Position numbers and translations under genes: made by a program. A stretch of 64,000 nucleotides of DNA from Paludibacteraceae bacterium (GTDB lineage Bacteria > Bacteroidota > Bacteroidia > Bacteroidales > Paludibacteraceae), in assembly GCA_031292565.1 (NCBI GenBank), contig JARLGW010000011.1, forward strand, positions 209,256 to 273,255, given 5' to 3'. The notes under the pieces were generated by a model. That model did no database searches. It was not told the origin of the DNA and saw only the letters and a list, made by a program, of their open reading frames with translations. Positions 8,721 through 15,465 of the stretch are shown here, piece by piece; the first letter of the stretch is position 1, and each line of letters opens with the position of its first letter.

Positions 8721-9647
8721 ATGCAGGACAAAAGCGTTAAAGGCCACACGGCCATGTTGGTAGCCAGTATCTTGTGGGGCTTGAGTGCTCCTGTTAGCAA
8801 GGAGGTGCTCAACGCCGGAGTTTCGGCTCTCACGCTTACCACGTTTCGCATGGTGGGTGGGGCTGCGGCTTTTTGGATCGCGTCTTTGTTCGTCAAGCAG
8901 GAGCACGTGAATCACAAGGATTTGCTGCAACTGTTTTTTGCTGCCTTGTTTAGCATTGTGCTCAATCAAGGCACGTTTGTGTTTGGTTTGTCGCTCACCT
9001 CGCCTATTGATGCTTCGGTGGTAACTACCATGTTGCCTATTGTTACCATGATTGTGGCGGCCTTTTACCTGAAAGAGCCTGTAACGGGCAAAAAGGTGCT
9101 GGGCGTTTTTATCGGGGCTATGGGTGCTTTAATTCTTATTTTGAGCAACAAAGGAAATTTGGCTTCGCACTCCGGTAGCATTTGGGGTGATTTGCTTTGC
9201 TTGAGTGCCCAATTTAGTTTTGCTATTTACCTTACGTTTTTTCGGGATTTGATAAAGAAATATTCCGGCATTACCATTATGAAGTGGATGTTTATTTACG
9301 CGTCCATGTGTTTTGTTCCTTTTTCGTATCACGACCTAACACAAGTAAATTTCAGCGAAATACCCTCTGCGGTTTATTTGGAAATTGCTTACGTGGTGAT
9401 AGGAGCCACGTTTGTTTCGTACCTGCTTATTATGGTTGCGCAAAAGACCCTTCGCCCCACTGTGGTGAGTATGTACAACTACGTGCAACCCATTGTAGCT
9501 TCCATTGTGGCGGTGGCAATAGGCATAGATACCTTCGGGCTGGTGAAAAGCATTTCCATCGTGCTTGTTTTTCTAGGCGTTTACGTGGTAACGCAAAGCA
9601 AATCCAGAGAGCAGATGGAGGCTTATGAAAAGCAGAAAGAGAATTAA
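8721..9647 (+). CDS. EamA/DMT-superfamily permease
   Basis: 308 residues from the ATG at 8721; the TTG two codons upstream is a less likely start. Ten hydrophobic helices in two homologous halves (first EamA half residues about 8-140, second about 150-295) are typical of drug/metabolite transporters. Visible family features include ASILWGLSAPVSKEVL in helix 1 and the end of half one, LGVFIGAMGALILIL. Substrates of this family range from amino acids and metabolites to drugs and cannot be assigned here. It follows dpp4 by 46 bases and precedes the sugar permease by 50. Confidence 0.88.
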   Translation: MQDKSVKGHTAMLVASILWGLSAPVSKEVLNAGVSALTLTTFRMVGGAAAFWIASLFVKQEHVNHKDLLQLFFAALFSIVLNQGTFVFGLSLTSPIDASVVTTMLPIVTMIVAAFYLKEPVTGKKVLGVFIGAMGALILILSNKGNLASHSGSIWGDLLCLSAQFSFAIYLTFFRDLIKKYSGITIMKWMFIYASMCFVPFSYHDLTQVNFSEIPSAVYLEIAYVVIGATFVSYLLIMVAQKTLRPTVVSMYNYVQPIVASIVAVAIGIDTFGLVKSISIVLVFLGVYVVTQSKSREQMEAYEKQKEN

Positions 9648-9697
9648 GAAATATCAATAATAATCTTCGCGGTTTCGCGTCTTAGCGTTTAACAAAT

Positions 9698-10957
9698 ATG
9701 AAAAATAAAACGATGTATATCCCCTTGGGGATGATGTTCCTGCTTTATTTCTTTATCGCGTTTACCTCCGGGTTGAACAATCCCTTTGCCAAGGTGATAC
9801 AAACCCAGTTCACCCTGTCCACGTTTGAATCGCAGTTCGGTAATTTTGCCTTTTTCTTTGCTTATTTGTTTATGGGCATCCCGGCTTCGATGGTGGTAAA
9901 CAAAGTGGGGCATAAGAAAGCTGCCTTAATTGCATTGGCCGCCATGTTTGTGGGGGTATGGATTGTGTTTGCAGGTGGAAATTTGGGTGCCATTTGGTTA
10001 TATCTAGTGGGTATGTTCTGTTTGGGCTGCGCCATTACTATTTTACAAGTGGTGGTAAATCCCTTGGTTACCGTCTTGGGGAGTAAAGAAGGGGCTAACA
10101 GCCGTATGAATTTCGCGGGAGCGGCCTCGTCATTGGGAGCTACTTTTGCTCCTATCGTGGTGGGGTTTATTATTGGCAACGCGGCGTTGGATAAACTTTC
10201 GGTTTCGGATGTCAATCCGTTACTCTATACCATGATGGCTTTGTTGGCAATGGTCTTTATCGTGTTGTCCTTCGTGTCTATCCCCGAAGTGGGTATCAGG
10301 CAAACAGCCGAAGATAAGCCGAATTATAAAGCATTGTTTACCCCGAATTTTATTTTCGGGTTGATCGCTATTTTCTTGTACGTGGGCTTGGAAGTAACCA
10401 CGGCCAATATCACGAACCTGTATATGATTAATGACTTGAAAATGGATGCAGGGGTGGCCGGAGCCATCGTGGGTACCTATTGGCTGTTGATGTTGGTAGG
10501 TAGGTTAGTTGGTGCAGCTATCGGTACCAAGGTGCAAAGCCGTCCGCAATTGATTATTGTTTCGTCGGCTGCATTAATCCTCTATTTGGCTGCCATGTTT
10601 GTTCCTTCGTCAATCAGCGTGATAATGCCGGCAGTGGATAGTCATTTTCATCTTCTTTTTGCTCAGGTACCTGCTAATATATTACTACTGGTGTTGGTAG
10701 GGTTCTGCAATTCGGTGATGTGGACGTGTATATTTATCCTTGCTACCGAAGGCTTGGGCAAACAAACAAATTTGGCTTCGGGCGTGTTTATGATGATGGT
10801 GTTTGGTGGTGGCATAGTTCCCGCTTTGCAAGGAAAACTGGTAGATACGTCAGGCAACTTCCTTTCCAGCTATTGGGTAGGTGTGGTTTGTTTGGTGGTG
10901 ATTTTGGGCTACGCGGTGAAGGCGACCCCTAAATCCCCTAAAGGGGACTTGGGCTAG
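9698..10957 (+). CDS. sugar MFS permease (GluP/FucP-like)
   Basis: 419 residues with about 12 membrane helices. It resembles the glucose/galactose-proton symporters of the FHS family: SGLNNPFAKVIQTQFTLS in helix 1, FGNFAFFFAYLFMGIPAS in helix 2 and the loop motif NKVGHKKAAL. The ROK kinase immediately downstream supports import of free hexose followed by phosphorylation. The last about ten residues (TPKSPKGDLG) are encoded by an intergenic-type repeat (10925-10953) that occurs again, inverted and identical, at 11036-11064, so the natural C-terminus was probably replaced when the repeat arrived. That tail lies after the last helix and is unlikely to harm transport. Confidence 0.9.
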   Translation: MKNKTMYIPLGMMFLLYFFIAFTSGLNNPFAKVIQTQFTLSTFESQFGNFAFFFAYLFMGIPASMVVNKVGHKKAALIALAAMFVGVWIVFAGGNLGAIWLYLVGMFCLGCAITILQVVVNPLVTVLGSKEGANSRMNFAGAASSLGATFAPIVVGFIIGNAALDKLSVSDVNPLLYTMMALLAMVFIVLSFVSIPEVGIRQTAEDKPNYKALFTPNFIFGLIAIFLYVGLEVTTANITNLYMINDLKMDAGVAGAIVGTYWLLMLVGRLVGAAIGTKVQSRPQLIIVSSAALILYLAAMFVPSSISVIMPAVDSHFHLLFAQVPANILLLVLVGFCNSVMWTCIFILATEGLGKQTNLASGVFMMMVFGGGIVPALQGKLVDTSGNFLSSYWVGVVCLVVILGYAVKATPKSPKGDLG

Positions 10958-11064
10958 ACCTAGCAGCGGTTTTTATTCAAAGAAGATAATTGAAAAATAA
11001 GGAAATAAACGTAAAATAACTTAACTTAGTACAAACCCAAGTCCCCTTTAGGGGATTTAGGGGT
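10925..11064. repeat. perfect 29-base inverted repeat pair, one arm inside a coding region
   Basis: 10925-10953 and 11036-11064 are exact reverse complements over 29 bases; each arm itself contains the palindrome ccccTAAAgggg. The left arm encodes the last residues of the sugar permease; the right arm ends about 21 bases before the ROK kinase start. The 82 bases between are AT-rich and hold no gene. Confidence 0.85.
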
Positions 11065-11085
11065 AACTAATTAATTTGCTAATTT

Positions 11086-12024
11086 ATGGTTATAGGAATC
11101 GACATGGGTGGAACTTCCACCAAGATAGGTATTGTGGATGAGCAAGGCAGGGTAATTAAAAAAACGAGTGTGAAAACTACGCTGTATCCTGTTTTTACCG
11201 ATTATGTGGATGCTCTATATACCGCGTTGCTACCCGTGATAAATGAAGTAGGAGGGATGCAAGCCATTAAAGGCATTGGTGCGGGAGCTCCTAACGGGAA
11301 TTTTTACACGGGTAACATTGAGCATGCGGCTAACCTGCCTTGGAAAGGGATTGTTCCTTTCGGAAAATTAATGTCGGAGAAGTTTGGTTTGCCCTGCACG
11401 GTTACCAACGATGCCAATGCCGCCGCGTTGGGCGAAATGACTTACGGTGCGGCGAAAGGCATGAAGAATTTTATCATGATTACGCTTGGTACTGGTGTTG
11501 GCAGTGGTGTTGTGATAAACGGACAATTGGTGTACGGACACGATGGCTTTGCCGGGGAACTGGGGCATGTAATTATGGACAGGCAGCATGGCAGGCCTTG
11601 CGGTTGTGGGCGTAAAGGATGCCTGGAAACCTACTGCTCGGCCACGGGGGTAGCAACAACGGCAAAAGAGTTGCTGAAAAAGGATGCCACTCCAAGCTTG
11701 TTGCGCAACGTGGAATGGGATAAAATCACTTCCAAAGATGTGTTTGATGCCGCCATGCAAGGTGATGAACTGGCAAAAGAGGTTTTTGAATTTACCGGGA
11801 AAACATTAGGCGAAGCGTTTGCCGATTTCGTAGCATTTAGTGCGCCCGAAGCTATTATCCTTTTTGGCGGATTGGCTCAAGCGGGCGATTTGATTCTAAA
11901 GCCTATTCGCGAGAGTATGGAGGCCAATCTGCTTTCGATATGGAAGGGAAAAGTGAAACTGATTTTTTCCCAATTGCCGGATGATGATGCCGCCATTCTT
12001 GGGGCAGCCTCGTTGGCGGTATAG
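11086..12024 (+). CDS. ROK-family glucokinase-like sugar kinase
   Basis: 312 residues. It phosphorylates a hexose, most likely glucose, with ATP in the cytoplasm. ROK features in order: ATP-binding GIDMGGTSTKIGIVD at the N-terminus, TNDANAAALGE near residue 107, the glycine-rich TLGTGVGSGVVING, the sugar/zinc region GFAGELGHVIMD and the zinc-binding cluster CGCGRKGCLE near 170. There is no N-terminal DNA-binding domain, so it is a kinase rather than a NagC/XylR-type repressor. Placement 128 bases after the sugar permease suggests they work together. Confidence 0.93.
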   Translation: MVIGIDMGGTSTKIGIVDEQGRVIKKTSVKTTLYPVFTDYVDALYTALLPVINEVGGMQAIKGIGAGAPNGNFYTGNIEHAANLPWKGIVPFGKLMSEKFGLPCTVTNDANAAALGEMTYGAAKGMKNFIMITLGTGVGSGVVINGQLVYGHDGFAGELGHVIMDRQHGRPCGCGRKGCLETYCSATGVATTAKELLKKDATPSLLRNVEWDKITSKDVFDAAMQGDELAKEVFEFTGKTLGEAFADFVAFSAPEAIILFGGLAQAGDLILKPIRESMEANLLSIWKGKVKLIFSQLPDDDAAILGAASLAV

Positions 12025-12042
12025 ATCTTTTAGGAATAACTA

Positions 12043-12050
12043 TATATTTG
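12043..12050 (+). promoter_or_regulatory. -7 element upstream of crcB
   Basis: TATATTTG matches TAnnTTTG, 65 bases before the crcB start; it lies just after the ROK kinase stop, so crcB-DUF190 probably has its own transcript. Confidence 0.5.
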
Positions 12051-12077
12051 TATCTTAAATATTATAAACGCAATTAC

Positions 12078-12109
12078 TCACCCCTCCTTGGGAGGGGGAC
12101 GGGGGAGGT
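12078..12109. repeat. GC-rich intergenic repeat forming the crcB leader
   Basis: Reads cacccctccttgggaggggg followed by acgggggaggtt. The arms cccctcc and ggagggg pair, and the 3' end gggggaggtt sits five bases before the crcB ATG, where a Shine-Dalgarno site would be. Confidence 0.5.
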
Positions 12110-12114
12110 TCTTT

Positions 12115-12489
12115 ATGAAACTATTATTTATTGTTGGTACGGGCGGTTTTTTGGGTAGTGTGAGCCGATTTTTGCTTTCCCGCTATATTCAGGGTGGTGT
12201 GTTAAGCTCGTTCCCTTATGGAACCTTTATCGTGAATATGACGGGATGTTTCCTTATCGGCCTGTTTTACGGGTTGGCCGACCGTGGCAACCTGATTAGT
12301 GCCGATGTGCGTCTGTTCCTCACCGTGGGTTTTTGTGGCGGGTTCACTACCTTCTCCACGTTTGCCAATGAGAATATATCATTCCTCAAGGATGGCAATA
12401 TTCTTTACTTCTCGTTATATTGCGGGTTGAGTGTTTTTGTCGGATTATTATTAACCTACCTCGGACAACTTGTCCCTAAATTGTTTTAA
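12115..12489 (+). CDS. crcB: CrcB/Fluc fluoride channel
   Basis: 124 residues from the ATG at 12115; a longer frame beginning at a TTG at 12088 would start inside a GC-rich repeat and is not credible. Fluc proteins are dual-topology dimers that let fluoride leave the cytoplasm. Four membrane helices and the family motifs are visible: GGFLGSVSRFLLSRYI in helix 1, GTFIVNMTGCFLIGLFYG in helix 2 with the pore Asn, and GFCGGFTTFSTFANE in helix 3 with the conserved Phe-box. The gene is followed after three bases by a DUF190 gene, a pairing often seen. I see no fluoride riboswitch consensus in the short leader. Confidence 0.95.
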   Translation: MKLLFIVGTGGFLGSVSRFLLSRYIQGGVLSSFPYGTFIVNMTGCFLIGLFYGLADRGNLISADVRLFLTVGFCGGFTTFSTFANENISFLKDGNILYFSLYCGLSVFVGLLLTYLGQLVPKLF

Positions 12490-12492
12490 ATC

Positions 12493-12846
12493 ATGGGAAA
12501 TTCAGTTGAATACAAAACATTGCGTATCTATATCAGTTCCACGGATCAGTACAAGTTCAAACCGCTGTATGAAACTATCGTGTTTGAAGCCAAACGTTAC
12601 GGCATGGCAGGAGCCACGGTGCTGAAAGGCATTATGGGCTACGGAGCCAGCAGCGAGATATACAACGAGAAGTTCTTTGTGTTGTCCGAAAAAATTCCGT
12701 TGGTAATTGAAATTGTGGATGAGGCTCCTAAAATCGACGGCTTCGTGGAAACTATTCTACCCTTTATGCAGGATGTACCTAAAGGCTGCCTCATTTCCGT
12801 GCAAAAGAATGAATTTATTTATCGTAAACCAGGAGATAAAAAATAA
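12493..12846 (+). CDS. DUF190 family protein (PII-like fold)
   Basis: 117 residues. DUF190 proteins adopt a PII-like ferredoxin fold and are repeatedly found beside crcB; a regulatory or accessory role in fluoride export has been suggested from such context, not shown here. The core reads TLRIYISSTDQYKFKPLYET, YGMAGATVLKGIMGYGASS and KIPLVIEIVDEAPKIDGFVE. There is no signal peptide or membrane segment, so it is cytoplasmic. Translation is probably coupled to crcB, as only three bases separate the two genes. Confidence 0.88.
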   Translation: MGNSVEYKTLRIYISSTDQYKFKPLYETIVFEAKRYGMAGATVLKGIMGYGASSEIYNEKFFVLSEKIPLVIEIVDEAPKIDGFVETILPFMQDVPKGCLISVQKNEFIYRKPGDKK

Positions 12847-12860
12847 AAGATTAGCCCTGT

Positions 12861-13418
12861 TTATTCTTTTTCCAATAGCACCGCGAAACTTTTACCTATT
12901 TCCAATGTTTCTTTTTGCGTGAATCCGCATTTTACGGCTTTCTGAATGGATAATTTGAAGGCTTTCAGGCTCACGTGTCCCTTGGGTTCGGCAAAGAGCA
13001 GTTGCGCTTTGGGTTTAAGCATTCCTGCCAGGCGGGCAAATAGTTCGTCTTGATTCTCCACCTCGTGTGCCACGGCAAATAGCAGTGCAAAATCGGCAGT
13101 GCTTTTCAATGTTTCCGTGTTCTCTTCGGCTGTTATCAACATCGGTTTGATATTTTCGGTTAGTCCTGCCTTTTCGGCACGAGCCGAAAGTTGTTGCAAC
13201 ATCTTTTCCTGAATGTCGAAACAATACACCTTACCCGTTGAGCCAACCATCTTGGCCATTGGCAGGCTGAAATAACCCATAGCACAACCATAATCAATTA
13301 CTGTCATACCTTCTTTAATATAAGGTTTCAGTATCTTCACGGGGTTCTGGCTCAGTTTGCGTAAAGGGATTAGTAACAGGTACCCCATCCACCAGGGGCA
13401 TACACTTTTATTGCTCAT
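12861..13418 (-). CDS. class I SAM-dependent methyltransferase
   Basis: 185 residues with the Rossmann-type methyltransferase core: motif I TVIDYGCAMGYFSLPMA near residue 39, the acidic end of strand 2 in KVYCFDIQEKML, and motif post-I/IV around FALLFAVAHEVENQDELF. The N-terminus (CPWWMGYLLLIPLRKLSQNP) looks like a substrate- or membrane-associating segment. The substrate is unknown; similar short proteins have been annotated as UbiE/arsenite-type methyltransferases without proof. It converges with DUF190 with a 14-base gap. A -7 element at 13449 gives a short leader. Confidence 0.85.
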   Translation of the reverse strand: MSNKSVCPWWMGYLLLIPLRKLSQNPVKILKPYIKEGMTVIDYGCAMGYFSLPMAKMVGSTGKVYCFDIQEKMLQQLSARAEKAGLTENIKPMLITAEENTETLKSTADFALLFAVAHEVENQDELFARLAGMLKPKAQLLFAEPKGHVSLKAFKLSIQKAVKCGFTQKETLEIGKSFAVLLEKE

Positions 13419-13448
13419 ATTTTCTTTTTGTTAGATTCATTAGATACA

Positions 13449-13456
13449 CAAAAGTA
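13449..13456 (-). promoter_or_regulatory. -7 element for the methyltransferase
   Basis: Minus-strand TACTTTTG fits TAnnTTTG, 30 bases upstream of the start at 13418. Confidence 0.45.
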
Positions 13457-13604
13457 GTTGCTGGTATCTTTATTTATTCGTTAATTTCGTTGAATGGACT
13501 ATTTTTGCCGTTGAACGAACCTATCAGAACAACAGAAGAGTGAAACTCTGTCCACTCTTTATGCCTTTATATTATTTATGTCGGGATACGCCCACGGCAA
13601 ACGT

Positions 13605-14228
13605 TTACATGAAATTCAAATAATTTAGGATAAGCTCCACGCTGTTGTCCACGCCTATTTTACCGGTATCTATACATAGGTTGAATTGTTTGGCATCACA
13701 CCACTCGGCTTCTGTGAATGTGCCTATATATTCATCCCTCTCCTTGTCGTTTTTTTGTACCATTTTATCTGCTTCTTTTTTGGATATATGGTATAGGTTT
13801 TGAACTCGTTCACTTCGGAAGTTGCGGTCGGCATGTAGAAAAATGCTTATCCTGTTGGGATGGTCTTTTAGAATATTGAAACCACATCTACCCATGATGA
13901 TTGAGTTTTGCTCGTTGGCTACCCGTTGCATAATCTCGGCTTGAATTTTAAATAATTCATGGTCGGTGAGGTTCACTATTTTGGGTGGTGCGTAGGCATC
14001 TGTACCCAAGGCACTGAATTGGAGGAACGATTCCCAGAATGATAACATTTTTTCGTCACGTAGCTGCAAATCTTCTTCCAATATGGAAAGTTGCTCGGCA
14101 GCCATGCTGATAATTTCCCTGTCGAGGTAGCGATAGCTTAATTTTTTAGCCAATTGTTGACCAATGTAAGCACCCCCGCTACCCAACTGGCGGCTGATGG
14201 TAATTACCCTTGGTTTTGTTTTGTCCAT
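13605..14228 (-). CDS. cytidylate kinase-like family protein
   Basis: 207 residues. A P-loop kinase fold of the cytidylate-kinase-like 2 family: the N-terminal loop ITISRQLGSGGAYIGQQLAK, the YLDREIISMAAEQL region where CMP kinase contacts its acceptor, and the arginine-bearing MGRCGFNIL and HADRNFRSERV. The middle insert is unlike true Cmk, so the physiological substrate is uncertain; it is not the housekeeping cmk. Upstream on its strand lies an unusually clear Shine-Dalgarno (aaggagataagaaaATG) for this phylum, suggesting good translation. Confidence 0.85.
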   Translation of the reverse strand: MDKTKPRVITISRQLGSGGAYIGQQLAKKLSYRYLDREIISMAAEQLSILEEDLQLRDEKMLSFWESFLQFSALGTDAYAPPKIVNLTDHELFKIQAEIMQRVANEQNSIIMGRCGFNILKDHPNRISIFLHADRNFRSERVQNLYHISKKEADKMVQKNDKERDEYIGTFTEAEWCDAKQFNLCIDTGKIGVDNSVELILNYLNFM

Positions 14229-14330
14229 TTTCTTATCTCCTTATGTTAATGTTTTTTCTTTTCGTGTGGAATGTAATGTCAGCACGTTTGTTGATATATA
14301 CCTGAAAAAAATCTCTGATAAATACAGATA

Positions 14331-14338
14331 CAAAGATA
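14331..14338 (-). promoter_or_regulatory. -7 element for the cytidylate-kinase-like gene
   Basis: Minus-strand TATCTTTG matches TAnnTTTG exactly; the start codon at 14228 is about 100 bases downstream. Confidence 0.5.
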
Positions 14339-14427
14339 ACGCATAAGTTGATTAAAAGAGCTTTTAACACGCATTCATGAGCTCTTCGGACGTATGTTGT
14401 TGAGCAGCTACCTTTCTGTTTATACTG

Positions 14428-14459
14428 AAAAAGCGAGGATTTTAGTTCCTCGCTTTTTT
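14428..14459 (-). terminator. terminator of the GNAT gene
   Basis: aaaaagcgagga pairs with tcctcgcttttt around a 7-base loop, 31 bases after the GNAT stop on the minus strand, with a U-run. Symmetric enough to work in both directions. Confidence 0.75.
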
Positions 14460-14489
14460 GTATGTTACACTTTGCTACTATGTTTTTTG

Positions 14490-14984
14490 TTAACTAACAA
14501 ACTTTTCGTCGGCCAGTACCACCGAAGTTTCCACCTGTCTTTCGGGTATTGTCCAGTATTTTTTTAGTAGTTCGTTTTTCTCCTCTTTTGTCACTAGGCG
14601 GAATCCGTGTTTTTGGTAAAAATCCACTGCCCAAGAGGCATCCGCCCACGTGCCGATGAGTATTGGTTTGTTGGAGTTTTCACGCAAGTGCTCCAGCAGT
14701 AGTCCGCCGATGCCTTTGTTTCTCGCTGAAGTCCTCACGTAAGCATGACGTATCAAATCCACCTCCTGTTTGTGCTGAATGCCCATCACGCCGATAATTT
14801 CAGCGTCATTATCCGTGTAACAGAAAAAATCAATACCGTCGGCAATCTGTTCTTTTAGTTCTTGTGCGGACATGTAGGGCTCGTGATAACGGTCGTCGGG
14901 GATGTTGCCTTTATATGCCGAGGCGGCATCGTTGATAATTTCCAGCAGGGTGCTGAAATCTTGAGGGGTGGAAGGTCTAATCAT
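14490..14984 (-). CDS. GNAT family N-acetyltransferase
   Basis: 164 residues from the ATG at 14984. A longer frame starting at 15029 is rejected because an exact -7 promoter element (15017-15024) lies inside that extension. GNATs move an acetyl group from acetyl-CoA to an amine. The acetyl-CoA pyrophosphate loop is VRTSARNKGIGGLLLEHL, and strand beta4 reads AEIIGVMGIQH; the C-terminal GFRLVTKEEKNELLKKYW resembles the common pattern in this group. Substrate unknown. It is a single-gene unit with its own promoter and terminator. Confidence 0.87.
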   Translation of the reverse strand: MIRPSTPQDFSTLLEIINDAASAYKGNIPDDRYHEPYMSAQELKEQIADGIDFFCYTDNDAEIIGVMGIQHKQEVDLIRHAYVRTSARNKGIGGLLLEHLRENSNKPILIGTWADASWAVDFYQKHGFRLVTKEEKNELLKKYWTIPERQVETSVVLADEKFVS

Positions 14985-15016
14985 TGTTTTGCTTTTTATA
15001 GTACGAAATGCAGACC

Positions 15017-15024
15017 CAAAGTTA
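15017..15024 (-). promoter_or_regulatory. -7 element that decides the GNAT start
   Basis: Minus-strand TAACTTTG, 32 bases before the ATG at 14984; it excludes the upstream ATG at 15029. Confidence 0.55.
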
Positions 15025-15090
15025 TCCAATAAGTTTGGGTAATAAGTTCTTGTTAATAAGATTTAGCAATATTAAAATTATAGCAACAAA

Positions 15091-15122
15091 AAAACCACAG
15101 GATAAAATTCCTGTGGTTTTCT
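15091..15122 (-). terminator. terminator of the cold-shock gene
   Basis: aaaaccacagga pairs with tcctgtggtttt across a short AT loop, with U-rich flanks on both strands. It lies about 70 bases after the cold-shock stop on the minus strand. Confidence 0.8.
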
Positions 15123-15134
15123 TTTGTTCAATGT

Positions 15135-15161
15135 ATTGTTTACAGACAATCTGTAAACAAT
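15135..15161 (-). repeat. 12-base perfect hairpin in the cold-shock 3' UTR
   Basis: attgtttacaga (15135-15146) and tctgtaaacaat (15150-15161) pair perfectly around a three-base loop, between the cold-shock stop and its terminator. It may protect the transcript's 3' end or be an RNase landing site. Confidence 0.6.
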
Positions 15162-15191
15162 AATTATCTTATCAGTAACTGATTGCGATGA

Positions 15192-15383
15192 TTAAATTTT
15201 CTTTACTCGAATTGCATTTAATCCTTTCGCACTTTCTTGAACCTCAAATTCAACTTCATCGTTTTCTTTGATTGGTTCTGTTAATCCAGTTGCGTGTACG
15301 TAGTATTCTTTAGGAGAATCACTGTCTTTAATAAATCCAAATCCTTTGGACTCATTGAAAAATTTTACTGTTCCTTTGTTCAT
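15192..15383 (-). CDS. cold-shock domain protein
   Basis: 63 residues, the normal length for a single cold-shock domain. It binds single-stranded nucleic acid and loosens RNA structure. RNP1 reads KGFGFI and the RNP2 position reads YYVHATG, where most family members have D-I-F-V-H-x-S; the aromatic side-chain surface is still kept. The start GTVKFFNESKGFGFI is canonical. A long AT-rich leader lies upstream. The 3' side carries two hairpins, the distal one a terminator. Confidence 0.93.
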   Translation of the reverse strand: MNKGTVKFFNESKGFGFIKDSDSPKEYYVHATGLTEPIKENDEVEFEVQESAKGLNAIRVKKI

Positions 15384-15465
15384 TATTTGTTTAGAAATTA
15401 ATTGTCCGCAATGTACGCATTAATATTTATTATTTATTGATTTTCAATAAATTATTTTTTATTTT

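Noticed and set aside
12025..12114. Fluoride riboswitch before crcB
   Set aside because: I could not fit the conserved pseudoknot; the visible palindromes are explained by a GC-rich intergenic repeat.
14985..15029. N-terminal extension of the GNAT gene to an upstream ATG
   Set aside because: It contains the exact -7 promoter element at 15017, so it cannot be translated from that promoter, and homologous sequence starts at MIRP.
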